A stretch of DNA of 64,000 nucleotides from Nitzschia sp. DOCU1 (GCA_951394045.1 OX595986.1:930001-994000), one strand, 5' to 3'; shown: positions 36,227 through 45,463, numbered from the stretch's first letter. The notes: generated by a model from the letters alone, not told the origin. Numbers and translations are program-made.

Positions 36227-39200
36227 CTACCACCCGTTGATGGCCTTGCGGTGGTGCTTAAATTCTTCTTCATTGAGTGGTTTGGTAAGAATGTCCGCCG
36301 GTTGGTTCTTGGTGTCGATGGGATGGATGGTGATTAGTCCCTTGTCGACATAGGATCGAAAGTGGAACAACTTGTTGTTGAGATGCTTGGTCCTCGGGCG
36401 AAACTTGTGCGTCTTTGCAATCTCCACCGCGCCACTGTTATCTTCGAATACTCTGCAGTGAACTTTCGGTCCCCCAGCGTTGACTGGGTATCCTCGCTCT
36501 TTCATCTCGATTAGTAAATTCATCACAGGTATCGCCTCTCGTAGTGCATAGGATAAGCCGGTGACCTCGGCTTCTGTCGTCGACAATGCAATCTCCGTCT
36601 GTAGAGTTGACTTCCATGCGATTGGGATTCCACCGTAGAGTATGTAGAACCCGTGTCTTGACCTTGCCGTCGTTCGGTCTCGTCCCGCCAATAGTGGATC
36701 ATAGTTGCCCGCAAAGTCCGCATCCACATAAACCTCCAACGGTTTGCTTGGATCAGGCCGCATTATTGTACCCTCGACACGTGTCCCTTTCAAGTACCGT
36801 CCAATATTCTTCACTGCCTGTGCATGCTTCATCTTAGGTTCATGAGAGAACCTTGCACATTGGTGGACCGAGTATGCCAACTCGTTTCTCGAACCAGCGA
36901 CCAGGTAATGCAGCTTCCCAATGACACTTCGGTAGTCAAAGTGCTTGTCAAACGGCCGGTCATCTTCATGTTGTGATAGGATCTTGGATGATATCATTGG
37001 GGTCTCTCTGGTAGTCGTATTCTTCTGGTTCAAGTGGAAATCCTCCAAGACTTGGTCGATCAGTTTTGGTTGTGATAACTTGATCGTTCCGTCGTCGCGC
37101 CGATCGATGTTGACGCCAAGAAAGTCTGTCAGTGATCCCTCAACTGTGATATCCAGCGCCTTGGAAATTTCTTCAACCGTCTTGTCGATTTCTCGTTGGT
37201 CTGGGCCTGCAAGTATGCTGTCGTCCGTGTAGAGGACATAGATCATATTGCCCTTGTAGAATATGCAATCGTCATGTTTTGACTGCTCAAATCCCAGCTG
37301 CTCCAACTTCGTCTTCAGGAATAGAAACCAGGTGCGGCCAGCATCTTTTCCTCCATAGAGGTTTCGGTTCACTTGTAATACCCATTCCTTTGGATTGTCA
37401 ACGCCATCCAGTGTAAACCCCTTTGGAATCTCCATGTAGAGGTCTCGAACTGCCGGGGCCTGGGGAAACGCCAGTACGTAGTCAAGCTGGACTGTCTTCC
37501 AGTTGCACAGTAGCACCAACGCCAACAATAGGCGGATTGCTGTCCATCCTGCAACCGGTGCATAGGTTTCCTTGTAGTGCTCACCGTAGACCATCCTGGA
37601 TCCGTCGATGTTGCATCTGGCCTTGTACTTTTTGATCTCGTTTGTTCGAATATCTCGCTTGCGTCGTAGTTGCCACACAGCCTTTAGAATCTTGGCTCCC
37701 TCTGGGACTTCGCTTCTTCTCCGGAGGGTATAGAGTCCCTTTGAGATTTGCTCCTCAATTTCGGTCTCCATTGCCTGACCAAAGTGCTCCCAATCTGGTT
37801 GTCGCATTGCCTCGTGCACATAGAGTGTGTCCGGATCCGCTTTCGCTTTGAGCGCGTAGATTTCTGTACTGTGGTCATCGTTGTCACGTGGGAATAGTGC
37901 CTGGTAGGAGAATATCTCACTCGTAGCTCCGGTGCTCTCCTCTATCTCCACAGCTTGCGCTTCGATGAGCCGCTCCACAGGTTTGCGTTTGCGTTGTGAT
38001 CGTCGAGTTTGTGTTGGAATTTTGTTGTGGTCGGCCATGCTCGCCGACTGATCCGCCGGGTGAGCTCCCGGGTCAGTATCTGGGGCTAAATCAGCTCCGT
38101 TTGAGGGTGCAGGCTTGCCTTGCTCGCCGCCCGCAGCTCCCTCTGGTGGGTACTCAGCTGGTACCTCTTTGAACGCCGCGCGCTCGGGCGTCCCTTCTCC
38201 GCGCTTGCCTGTTTGTGTCAACTTTTCGCTGACACTTGTAACACTTTCGCCATCCAACTGTTGGGATGATTGCTGTTGCTTAGCGAGGGCTTTCGCTTGC
38301 TCTTCGTTGCGCACCAATCCTGCCTTGACCTGCCACATGGACATATGCTTTGTCCCTTCGCCGTATAGCTGCTTGACGGTGTCGAAGTGTGGGTCAAACT
38401 TGACATGATATTGCGGTGAGACCAAGCCGGTCTCTGGGTTTAGCACCAGCGCCACGTTGCGATTGTGATGCGGAGATCGTCCTAGGTAAATTCCGACTCG
38501 AGATCGATCCTTCCACTTGTGATGGATTCGTGTGCTGCCTCTCAAACTTGGGTCCAGCACGTATACAGGGCATCCGAAGGGCTTCCAGTGCTTTGGGTTG
38601 GTTGTCACTTCGGTTCCTGAGAAGATTTGATCCGGTGAGCGACGCTGCTTGTCACTCATGTTGGGAGTCGCGTTGATTGACTCATTGGCCATTCGTAGGG
38701 CATATGGCCATAGGTTGGCTGATATCTCTTGCGGCCACTTTCGCTTGGCATGCAATAACATAGACCTTGTTAATTCTTGTAGTCGTCGGATGCGCGCCTC
38801 TGCCTTTCCGTTTTGATGATGTGCATCGACACCTGCAAAGGTCATGCCTTGTCCTTTCTTCAGGCAGTCCGCCATCCATTCGAAGCCACGGAAGATTCCG
38901 TTATCCGCGTGATAGTGCTCGACCTTGATGCCCTCTTGTTGGCAAATTCGCTCCCAAGCCAATTTTGCTTCCCGCGTTTCTGCACCGCTTTGTGTCTTCT
39001 GTAGGTGGACGTAGCCTCGACCCGAGTAGACATCCACAAACACGGTTGCGTAGGTGTATTGGCTGGTTGTTAATTTCCCAGTGAGGTGGGCGATGAAGCC
39101 AGGTGTTGGGCTTTTCAATTGGTCGACAGCGACCACCTGTCCAGGACGTGTTGGCGAAAATGCTTCCGCTCGGTTATCCGACAACTTGCTTCGCCACGGT

Positions 39201-40405
39201 CGCTTTGTTGCCTTTCCAAACATGCAGGCCGCACAGAGTGGAATGCGACACCTTGCTAGCCGTCTCGGAATGGTTCCTTGCTTTGCCATCTCTTGTAGTT
39301 TTGAGAAGTGGGCGTGACCAAAGTTGTTGTGAATGTCGAGCAGCTGTGCTTCGTCGGTCGTCTTTGGAGGGAGGTTCTCGTCTTGCTCGACGAGATTCGG
39401 AGTGGTAGATCGTAGATTGGTGTTTGGCAAGTGGCTTTCCGTCCACTGTTCATCCTCGTCCCCCCTGGCACTTGGCAAACTCGAATCATCGTCACTGCTG
39501 GAGTTCTCGTCATCCGAAATCATGGCGGCGTCAAACGCAATGGGATAGTCTCGTAAGGTTGGGTCGTCAAATCCTGCCTCGGCACAGTAGGCCACAAATC
39601 GATCGTAGGATGGCGCCGTTCGAATTGTAGCCACATTGGTCCGCGGGTCCAAGCATATGGTCCGTCGATGGGGACCCCATTGCAACACAACCTTGTCGGC
39701 GTCGGTAGTTTCGGTTGCCGGTCCCAACTTTTGCTTTCGCAGCTCCTGGGCCCAATGCTGCGGGCTGAACAACCTATCCTTGCTCCCTGGTACGTAGTAG
39801 GAGTTTGGAAGTCGAAACTTGTGGATCATGCCATTGTCATCTTCAAGTCGGATGACAGCGGTTCCAACCATCGCACCTGTAACGCGTTGACCACCAAATC
39901 CTCTCACAACTTTTCCTGAATCGCTCAGGGGACCCTCAAAGTCGTTGATATCGCCTGATATGAACGCCGTGGCTCGATTGTCGATGCCAAGTTTTCTTGA
40001 ATCGGAGTCCAAGACAAAGTCGGTCTCGTCCGGACGGCTCGTTGCTGCTTGCTTGGCCAGGATGGCTTCGAACGCCAGTAGTAGCTCGACTAGGGCTCCC
40101 TCTGAGGCCGGACCCCTCTCCTTGCGTAGAATCTCCGTTGCCATGGACACAAATTGCTTCTCCAGTGCTCTTCGTTTCCGTCTTAGTTGCCATTGGCGGA
40201 ATGCCTCTCGCGGTGTTGGCAGTCGTTTGCGCCACGCTTTCAGGTACGCCAAATACTGCGCCATTCTGTATCGCCATCGGTATCGCTTGGGCACATATCG
40301 GACGTAGCCGTCATTAGCGTAGAACAATACCCAAATCAAGACAATAGTGTAGGCTAACCCAAAGTGCATCCACACGAGTAGCCTTGACACTAGTTCCAGT
40401 CGCAT
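36227..40405 (-). CDS. pol: Retrotransposon Pol polyprotein (protease, integrase, RT, RNase H)
   Basis: A 1,392-codon ORF from the first ATG. It opens with a hydrophobic, then very basic stretch (residues 1-80), unusual for copia Pol. A protease-like region at 130-230 has Gly-Ile-Asp-Asn-Arg-Ala where other retroelements have Asp-Ser/Thr-Gly. The integrase follows, with a His/His/Cys/Cys finger ending Cys-Ala-Ala-Cys and the catalytic Asp, Asp, Glu in Val-Asp-Gln-Leu, Ala-Asp-Asn-Gly and Lys-Ala-Glu-Ala. Reverse transcriptase has Tyr-Thr-Asp-Asp near residue 1063, and RNase H ends the protein. Pol is in the same frame as gag, separated by one TGA at 40418-40420 and four further codons, so it is probably made by stop-codon readthrough. 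Confidence 0.95.
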   Translation of the reverse strand: MRLELVSRLLVWMHFGLAYTIVLIWVLFYANDGYVRYVPKRYRWRYRMAQYLAYLKAWRKRLPTPREAFRQWQLRRKRRALEKQFVSMATEILRKERGPASEGALVELLLAFEAILAKQAATSRPDETDFVLDSDSRKLGIDNRATAFISGDINDFEGPLSDSGKVVRGFGGQRVTGAMVGTAVIRLEDDNGMIHKFRLPNSYYVPGSKDRLFSPQHWAQELRKQKLGPATETTDADKVVLQWGPHRRTICLDPRTNVATIRTAPSYDRFVAYCAEAGFDDPTLRDYPIAFDAAMISDDENSSSDDDSSLPSARGDEDEQWTESHLPNTNLRSTTPNLVEQDENLPPKTTDEAQLLDIHNNFGHAHFSKLQEMAKQGTIPRRLARCRIPLCAACMFGKATKRPWRSKLSDNRAEAFSPTRPGQVVAVDQLKSPTPGFIAHLTGKLTTSQYTYATVFVDVYSGRGYVHLQKTQSGAETREAKLAWERICQQEGIKVEHYHADNGIFRGFEWMADCLKKGQGMTFAGVDAHHQNGKAEARIRRLQELTRSMLLHAKRKWPQEISANLWPYALRMANESINATPNMSDKQRRSPDQIFSGTEVTTNPKHWKPFGCPVYVLDPSLRGSTRIHHKWKDRSRVGIYLGRSPHHNRNVALVLNPETGLVSPQYHVKFDPHFDTVKQLYGEGTKHMSMWQVKAGLVRNEEQAKALAKQQQSSQQLDGESVTSVSEKLTQTGKRGEGTPERAAFKEVPAEYPPEGAAGGEQGKPAPSNGADLAPDTDPGAHPADQSASMADHNKIPTQTRRSQRKRKPVERLIEAQAVEIEESTGATSEIFSYQALFPRDNDDHSTEIYALKAKADPDTLYVHEAMRQPDWEHFGQAMETEIEEQISKGLYTLRRRSEVPEGAKILKAVWQLRRKRDIRTNEIKKYKARCNIDGSRMVYGEHYKETYAPVAGWTAIRLLLALVLLCNWKTVQLDYVLAFPQAPAVRDLYMEIPKGFTLDGVDNPKEWVLQVNRNLYGGKDAGRTWFLFLKTKLEQLGFEQSKHDDCIFYKGNMIYVLYTDDSILAGPDQREIDKTVEEISKALDITVEGSLTDFLGVNIDRRDDGTIKLSQPKLIDQVLEDFHLNQKNTTTRETPMISSKILSQHEDDRPFDKHFDYRSVIGKLHYLVAGSRNELAYSVHQCARFSHEPKMKHAQAVKNIGRYLKGTRVEGTIMRPDPSKPLEVYVDADFAGNYDPLLAGRDRTTARSRHGFYILYGGIPIAWKSTLQTEIALSTTEAEVTGLSYALREAIPVMNLLIEMKERGYPVNAGGPKVHCRVFEDNSGAVEIAKTHKFRPRTKHLNNKLFHFRSYVDKGLITIHPIDTKNQPADILTKPLNEEEFKHHRKAINGW

Positions 40406-40417
40406 TCGAGTCCACAG

Positions 40418-41746
40418 TCACTCGTCGTCGGACGATTCCTCCGAATACTGAGCGATGGCCGCCGTGGCACGGACCAGTTTCGGGTCATTCTTGTCGAATG
40501 ATACTTTCTTGTTCTTGTCGCCAGGCTCGCGCTTACTCTCGGATTTTGCAAATTTATTTTTATTCGGCTTGTCGGTTCCTTTGCCTTTGCAGTCTTCGGG
40601 ACGGTGAGTGACCCATTTCTCATGGTTCTTGCACCAGTACCAGGCCTTCCCGTTGTACTGCTTCTCCTTAGGTTCATTGTCCTTCGGAGGCTTGTACATC
40701 CATGGCTCCGGTTCATATCGCTTGCGATTGCTTTTGCCCGTCTGCTTTCCCTTTTGTTTATTGTTGTCGCGCTTGCCTTCTTTGCCCGCCTTCTTGTTTT
40801 GGTTCAGTAGCTTGTTGAGTCTGGCTTGGAGGGCGACAATTTTCTCCTCTGACGCTGATGGTGCGTTCCAGGTCCCTTTTTCCTTCAGGATCTTGAATCG
40901 GGTTTCGGCAAGTTGCATGAGTGTTTCCGGCTCCAGGTTGATGCTCCCTTCCTCGTAGGAACTCTCCTTCAGTTGGATGTACTGGGCAAAGTTCTCATCC
41001 TTGACGGAACGGTACGCCTTGAAGAGGTTATTCAGCAGGTCGTGGGTCTCTTGTCCTCTGGCTCGCAGCGCCTCCAGTTGAGTCTTGACATGTTGATTGA
41101 GTTTCTCAATGTCGTAGTCGACCGTCGCCAGGTATGTGTCAAGCGAGTTGAGAGCGTTCCTGATACTGTGAGTGGTCGCATTGGTATCGATAACGCTTGT
41201 CTGGATGATTGTTTTGAGGAATAGGACGCCAGACTTGATTCCGTTGACCGTGTACTCGCTCTCTCGCAGTGTGACCTTGCTGAGACCGACGGTAGAGAGG
41301 GTTGACTCAAGGCATGAGTAGAGTTGCATGGAATCTTGCGCGGCTCGACATTCTTGATCAATGTACGTCGCGGCAACTTGCTTGAGGTAATCGTAGGTGA
41401 AGGTTCCATGGTACTTGATGAAGTCCTTGCCGTTTCCCATATGCTGTCCTGGCACATCCGGAATAAACAGGACTGAGTCGTTCCACCCATACTGGGTACT
41501 GCGGCTGTCAAGCAGTTTCAGGATAACTCGAAGTCCATCGGCGGTGCAATCGAATTTCTGGTCACAGAGCGGTTTGGTGGCTCCGACCCAGATCGATCTG
41601 CCTTCCTTGGTGCTGTAGTCGATGACATGGTCGTTGTTGATTCTCGCCGGAGTCAAAGCGAATGGGACGTTTGCATTTTCCGCTGCGGGAGGCTGGGCGT
41701 CGCCATTGTTGACGGGGTCTTGAAAGTTTTCGTTGTTGTCCGCCAT
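40418..41746 (-). CDS. gag: Retrotransposon Gag protein
   Basis: A 442-residue ORF starting 57 bases inside the 5' LTR boundary. The first 310 residues are helical and read as a copia-type capsid. Residues 320-420 are basic and include a zinc-knuckle-like Cys-x2-His-x5-His-x4-Cys (Cys-Lys-Asn-His .. His-Arg-Pro-Glu-Asp-Cys) for RNA binding. The C-terminus is acidic (Ser-Ser-Asp-Asp-Glu) and ends at a TGA followed by CTG, after which the same frame continues into pol. Confidence 0.92.
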   Translation of the reverse strand: MADNNENFQDPVNNGDAQPPAAENANVPFALTPARINNDHVIDYSTKEGRSIWVGATKPLCDQKFDCTADGLRVILKLLDSRSTQYGWNDSVLFIPDVPGQHMGNGKDFIKYHGTFTYDYLKQVAATYIDQECRAAQDSMQLYSCLESTLSTVGLSKVTLRESEYTVNGIKSGVLFLKTIIQTSVIDTNATTHSIRNALNSLDTYLATVDYDIEKLNQHVKTQLEALRARGQETHDLLNNLFKAYRSVKDENFAQYIQLKESSYEEGSINLEPETLMQLAETRFKILKEKGTWNAPSASEEKIVALQARLNKLLNQNKKAGKEGKRDNNKQKGKQTGKSNRKRYEPEPWMYKPPKDNEPKEKQYNGKAWYWCKNHEKWVTHRPEDCKGKGTDKPNKNKFAKSESKREPGDKNKKVSFDKNDPKLVRATAAIAQYSEESSDDE

Positions 41747-41787
41747 CTAGCTCGATAGCTTTACCGTAGCTTCGGTTTACTTCTTCT

Positions 41788-41803
41788 TGGCGCAGAGGAA
41801 GCG
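41788..41803 (-). promoter_or_regulatory. Primer-binding site matching the D-arm of initiator tRNA-Met
   Basis: Directly inside the 5' LTR. The plus strand reads TGGCGCAGAGGAAGCG, which equals the conserved D-arm of eukaryotic initiator tRNA-Met (about nucleotides 8-23) with one change. The element's RNA is therefore complementary to that region and not to the tRNA 3' end. The tRNA sequence used is from general knowledge. Confidence 0.65.
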
Positions 41804-42050
41804 TGTTACAATTCGGTAGTTCCTAGCTCGGCGGCTACTCGAATTGGGGCTCGATGAACTAGCTTGTTCTATAGTGAAATTAATGAGCTATTCAGTTTAG
41901 AGTGCAATGTAGAGTCCACCGCCTCTCAGAATTCGATTTCTCTCCATAGGCTTCTTAGAGACTCTTCGAGATAGTTGTGCTGTAGCTCCTCTGAGTCAGT
42001 CGTATTTGAGTCGTGGAACTGGACTCGTGTTGAATCGTATTATTCCAACA
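41804..42050 (-). repeat. LTR (5' LTR of the element)
   Basis: 247 bases, identical by eye to 35937-36183. In the element's orientation it should carry the promoter and the start of the genomic RNA. Confidence 0.95.
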
Positions 42051-42056
42051 CGCTTG
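42051..42056. repeat. Target-site duplication, right copy (CGCTTG)
   Basis: Matches 35931-35936. Confidence 0.7.
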
Positions 42057-42363
42057 CAATATGTTCGCTGGATTAAGATCGCCTATCAAAGCGCAAAAAG
42101 GATCATCCAGTTGCGCCAAGTCTCTCCGAATGTTAGTTGTGACGGTGGCAGTATGTAGCCTAAAAATTAAGAACTGTGTTCAAATTAATACACCTTGTTA
42201 CAACTATTTCCTTTCCGATCGTCCAGGTAGCTGCTAAATGGATAGCGCGCACTTTTCGCTGCTTTAATAGTAGTATTTCTTGACATAGATTTTGAATATT
42301 TGGAATACTGGTGTTGTATTGTATTATTATAAGTCTAAAATCTTGTGCTAGCTGGTACACTAT
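42051..42363. other. Intergenic between retrotransposon and prolyl hydroxylase gene
   Basis: About 310 bases, AT-rich from 42160 to 42350. This is the 3' flank of the prolyl hydroxylase gene. No other feature recognised. Confidence 0.5.
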
Positions 42364-43755
42364 CTAGCAGTCTTCCTCACCCTTCTTGATGGTGAGTGTG
42401 TTGAACGAGGTCCACGGGGTTTCGGCGTCGACCCCATATCGCATCCAGTGGACAGCAATGCGTTTCGTTCCTTCAACGACGGGGCATCCGCTATGAGTAG
42501 TGAAACCTGTATCCTTTACCATCGTTTCAGGATTCAAATAGGAGAAAAACGCGGCAGCTCCCACCTTGGGCTTGACAAAGACATTGGCATGCTGAAAGTT
42601 TGTGCCGCCTCCCAGGTCAGGTGCATCGCAATACATAACCATGGTTGCTACTCGGCCACCCATCTTGTGCGGCATACCGTCGCAGTCACCGTCGCAATGC
42701 GGACGATACTGATCGGGTGACTCGGTAGAGTCCTTTCCTTTTCCAAAGTACTGAATGGACATGAGGTCCTCTTGTCCGTCGACAGTCAAATTGTAGCCTA
42801 CCGCAGCGTTGGTGTAATCATAGACTCTACGGACGACACGAGCAATGAGATCTCCATCCTTTTCCTTGTCCCATCTTACTTTGAGTCCAGCTTGCCAGGC
42901 CTTTCGATGGTCGGAAAGTTGACTTCCGCCAGAACCATCCGCAACAGTTCCGCGGTGAAGCTTCTTCGACGCCGCTTCGGTAATGGCATCGCACTCTTCC
43001 TTTGAGATGAAATTCTCGAGAGCATGAATCTGGCTGTCGGGGCGGTTGTGAAGAATACCGACTTGACGGGTAACGTTGAGTCCTGGCAAGTCTTCGTGTG
43101 TCCAGTTACGAATTTCTTGTGGAGCAGTGGTCTCTCGAGTGGGATCGGCGCAAGTGTGATTTTCGAGACCGTGGGCGATTTCTCGTCGAATCCAGGCTTG
43201 AAACGCGATTTCTTCGTTCATTTCTTGCACCAGAGTGGTGGCCTTGTTTTCCAAACATTCCACAAGTTCATCCATTACATGCTGAGCATTGTAACCAGCA
43301 GCAAGGTATTCCTTTGCCGTCTCTCGGCAAACTTCCAGTGCATTGTTCGTCGTTGTACGAGCTTCGTTGGACGGATCTTGAAAGGAGACCACCATACCTT
43401 CCTTGACTACAGCGATCTGCTCGCTGTCTTCACCAACAGTGATAAATTGGACGCCACAGTCTTCATCGCCCACACCACAAGAGGGACTCATTGAAGGCTC
43501 GTGGATGGCAAAGGTGTGGTTCACAAACGTGTTCAAAGTGGTCGTGGCACCATTGTCGAAATCTTTTGCCAAGGGAACACTTTCTCCCGTCTCGGGGTTA
43601 ATCCAGTTGACAACGAGTTTCTTTCCACTTTTGTTGACCAGTTCCACCTTTCGACTCTGTTGGTCGGGTTGAGTTACTTCCATGCGATCGCTGAGCGACC
43701 AAGCGCCTGTTACGGCAATGGCCACCAAGAGACCAATGTTTCGAAAGACGTTCAT
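42364..43755 (-). CDS. Prolyl 4-hydroxylase with N-terminal VHL-beta-like domain
   Basis: From the ATG at 43755 the protein has 463 residues with a signal peptide (1-20). Residues 36-86 read like the beta domain of VHL: Val-Glu-Leu-Val-Asn-Lys-Ser-Gly-Lys, then Val-Val-Asn-Trp-Ile-Asn, Leu-Asn-Thr-Phe-Val-Asn-His-Thr-Phe. A Cys-containing helical linker follows. The C-terminal 210 residues are a 2-oxoglutarate/Fe(II) oxygenase of the collagen-type prolyl 4-hydroxylase family. Iron ligands are His-353 and Asp-355 (Pro-His-Cys-Asp) and His-421 (Thr-His-Ser-Gly-Cys-Pro-Val); Lys-431 should bind 2-oxoglutarate. It probably acts in the ER lumen on secreted or wall proteins. The open frame upstream of 43755 lacks a signal peptide. 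The oxygenase call is firm, the VHL-like call moderate. Confidence 0.85.
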   Translation of the reverse strand: MNVFRNIGLLVAIAVTGAWSLSDRMEVTQPDQQSRKVELVNKSGKKLVVNWINPETGESVPLAKDFDNGATTTLNTFVNHTFAIHEPSMSPSCGVGDEDCGVQFITVGEDSEQIAVVKEGMVVSFQDPSNEARTTTNNALEVCRETAKEYLAAGYNAQHVMDELVECLENKATTLVQEMNEEIAFQAWIRREIAHGLENHTCADPTRETTAPQEIRNWTHEDLPGLNVTRQVGILHNRPDSQIHALENFISKEECDAITEAASKKLHRGTVADGSGGSQLSDHRKAWQAGLKVRWDKEKDGDLIARVVRRVYDYTNAAVGYNLTVDGQEDLMSIQYFGKGKDSTESPDQYRPHCDGDCDGMPHKMGGRVATMVMYCDAPDLGGGTNFQHANVFVKPKVGAAAFFSYLNPETMVKDTGFTTHSGCPVVEGTKRIAVHWMRYGVDAETPWTSFNTLTIKKGEEDC

Positions 43756-44262
43756 GGCGTTTAGGGTTGCTGAAATAGTATCGAAGAAGATTTTGTGATG
43801 GCTTCGGATCGGTGTTGTGTGCCTCTTTGAACCCCGCCTAATCTTGTTTGCTTCCTTGTGACTTTTCGGCGCAAAAACCGAACTGCGATCGGCATTTTTC
43901 CGTTGCATCGAGGCATTTTGTGAGCGCCGCAAATCCGAACTCTCACAGAATATCCGGGTGCCCTTCGCTGAATACCGATGACGTCATATGGAACCCACCG
44001 ATTGATTCCTTCGTCCGTCTGGGCGTCATCCGATCTTATGTGAGAGCCTGCCGCGTTGCACTTCCAACGTCGATCTTTTTCTCGCGACGACACACATACA
44101 CACCGTCATTCATTCGTCGTCGGCATCCAAATGTGCGTTTGACGACGACATCAGCCAAGCCTTGGGACGACCCACGAGAGATCCTCCAAGCAGCAAGTCA
44201 TTGTTTTTCTCTTCTTTTGTAAAGGAATACCTTCTGTTTCATCCCTTGTCATTGTCGTCACC
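43756..44262. other. Divergent promoter region
   Basis: About 510 bases between the divergent prolyl hydroxylase and SRPBCC genes. It contains TGACGTCA-like TGACGTCAT at 43979-43987, a CRE/bZIP-type site by sequence. Nothing else is recognised. Confidence 0.5.
43979..43987. promoter_or_regulatory. CRE-like element TGACGTCAT
   Basis: An 8-base palindrome TGACGTCA in a divergent intergenic region, the canonical CRE/bZIP core. CRE-like sites are known to act in CO2 and light responses in diatoms. One copy by itself is weak evidence. Confidence 0.35.
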
Positions 44263-45109
44263 ATGAAATATCCTACTAGCAACAGCAAACTGTTCCTCTT
44301 CCTGGTGGCCGTTTGGTCGGTGGTCCTTGTCTGCGCCCGAAAAGATCGCGATCTTCCGCATCACCACCAAGGACTGTTGAAACCGTACTTGCCAGGTCCT
44401 TTTGAATCTCTCAAGTTGGACAAGAGTGACGAGAAAATGCTGGATTCAGGCAAGCCTGTCATGAAGCAAACACAAGGAGAGGGAGATGAATTGGCAGGAG
44501 GCGCCATTTGCGTCCAGGATGTCGAAGCACCCAAGGAGGCGGTATGGTCGCAAATCTTGGATTTGGACAGCTACAAGGGAAAAGTTCCAAAAGTCAATGA
44601 ATCCAAGAATTATAAAGTGCAACAAAATCCAGATGGAACTTGCACTATCAAGACCAAAATGGTGGTGGGAGTCATTCCGGGATATTCGGTGAGTTACCGC
44701 AAGAAGAAGAACCAGTGCAGTGTGCCTTGACTAGTTGTCGTCGTCGTCTCACACAAGCTGATGTTTGTATTCATTCCATGAATTGTTGAGTTAGTATACT
44801 TCCTATTATGATCATACCTACACTCCAGAACGTGATTCCATGACTTGGACTTTGGATTATGAAAAGACGAGTGACTTTGATGATGTATCGGGGCATTGGC
44901 ATTTGGAGGATCATCCTAGCAAGCCACAATGTACTCGAGTCTTTTATGCGTGTGATATCAAGTTGAAGGGTTCTGTTCCAGGCCCTGTAGTCAATTTCTT
45001 GAGCAAGACGGCACTGAAAACCGCCACGGGATGGGTCAAAAAGGAAAGTGAAAAGAACCCCACGGCGACCATCCCCAAAGCGTTCTTGTCACCAGCCTTG
45101 CAAAAGTAG
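44263..45109 (+). CDS. Secreted SRPBCC (START/polyketide-cyclase-like) protein, two exons
   Basis: Exons 44263-44688 and 44795-45109 join in phase 0 across a 106-nt GT..AG intron to give 246 residues. Residues 1-25 are a signal peptide (Leu-Phe-Leu-Phe-Leu-Val-Ala-Val-Trp). Residues 80-240 read as an SRPBCC fold: Ala-Ile-Cys-Val-Gln-Asp-Val-Glu-Ala-Pro-Lys-Glu-Ala-Val-Trp-Ser-Gln-Ile-Leu-Asp-Leu-Asp-Ser is the usual first strand and helices. Val-Ser-Gly-His-Trp-His-Leu-Glu-Asp follows, and the long C-terminal helix begins Gly-Pro-Val-Val-Asn-Phe-Leu. Such folds hold hydrophobic ligands or help ubiquinone function (COQ10/RatA type); the ligand here is unknown. The exon 2 reading starts before its first ATG. 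Confidence 0.82.
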
Positions 45110-45463
45110 GCGTGTACTACTTGAGATAGAGGGAGTAAAGACATACATGTAGGCTATCGATCAATTACTGCTAGGATATATATGATTCGTTTTTGAGCTT
45201 TCCACTATCTACCTACGACTTGTGTGCCTGCCTAGTGGAAAATGAACAAGTTTATGTTTGCTATGAATGCCCGGATACAATCGCGCTGGACTGTCTAGTT
45301 CTAAGCGTAGAAGAGTATTAGGATCAAAGAGTTGCCATGTGGTTGAGTGTCTCAATGTTTGTTTACCCTATACACACACACGGTGGATTATGTTCAAGGA
45401 GTCGGGGAGAGCGAGAGTGACAGTAGTAATTATCCTTTTTTCTTCATGACACGGTCGTTATCG
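45110..45463. other. Intergenic between convergent genes
   Basis: About 350 bases between 3' ends. Only short frames; nothing recognised. Confidence 0.5.

Larger units (their letters stand above)
35937..42050 (-). mobile_element. Complete Ty1/copia-type LTR retrotransposon (CoDi-like)
   Basis: A 6.1-kb element on the reverse strand with identical 247-bp LTRs, TG..CA ends, a target-site repeat, a primer-binding site, a polypurine tract and intact gag and pol. Domain order in pol is protease, integrase, reverse transcriptase, RNase H, the Ty1/copia order. It sits in the intergenic space between the TRMO-like and prolyl-hydroxylase genes and interrupts neither. Identical LTRs and open frames indicate a recent insertion and a probably active element. 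Assignment to the diatom CoDi lineage is by general resemblance only. Confidence 0.95.
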
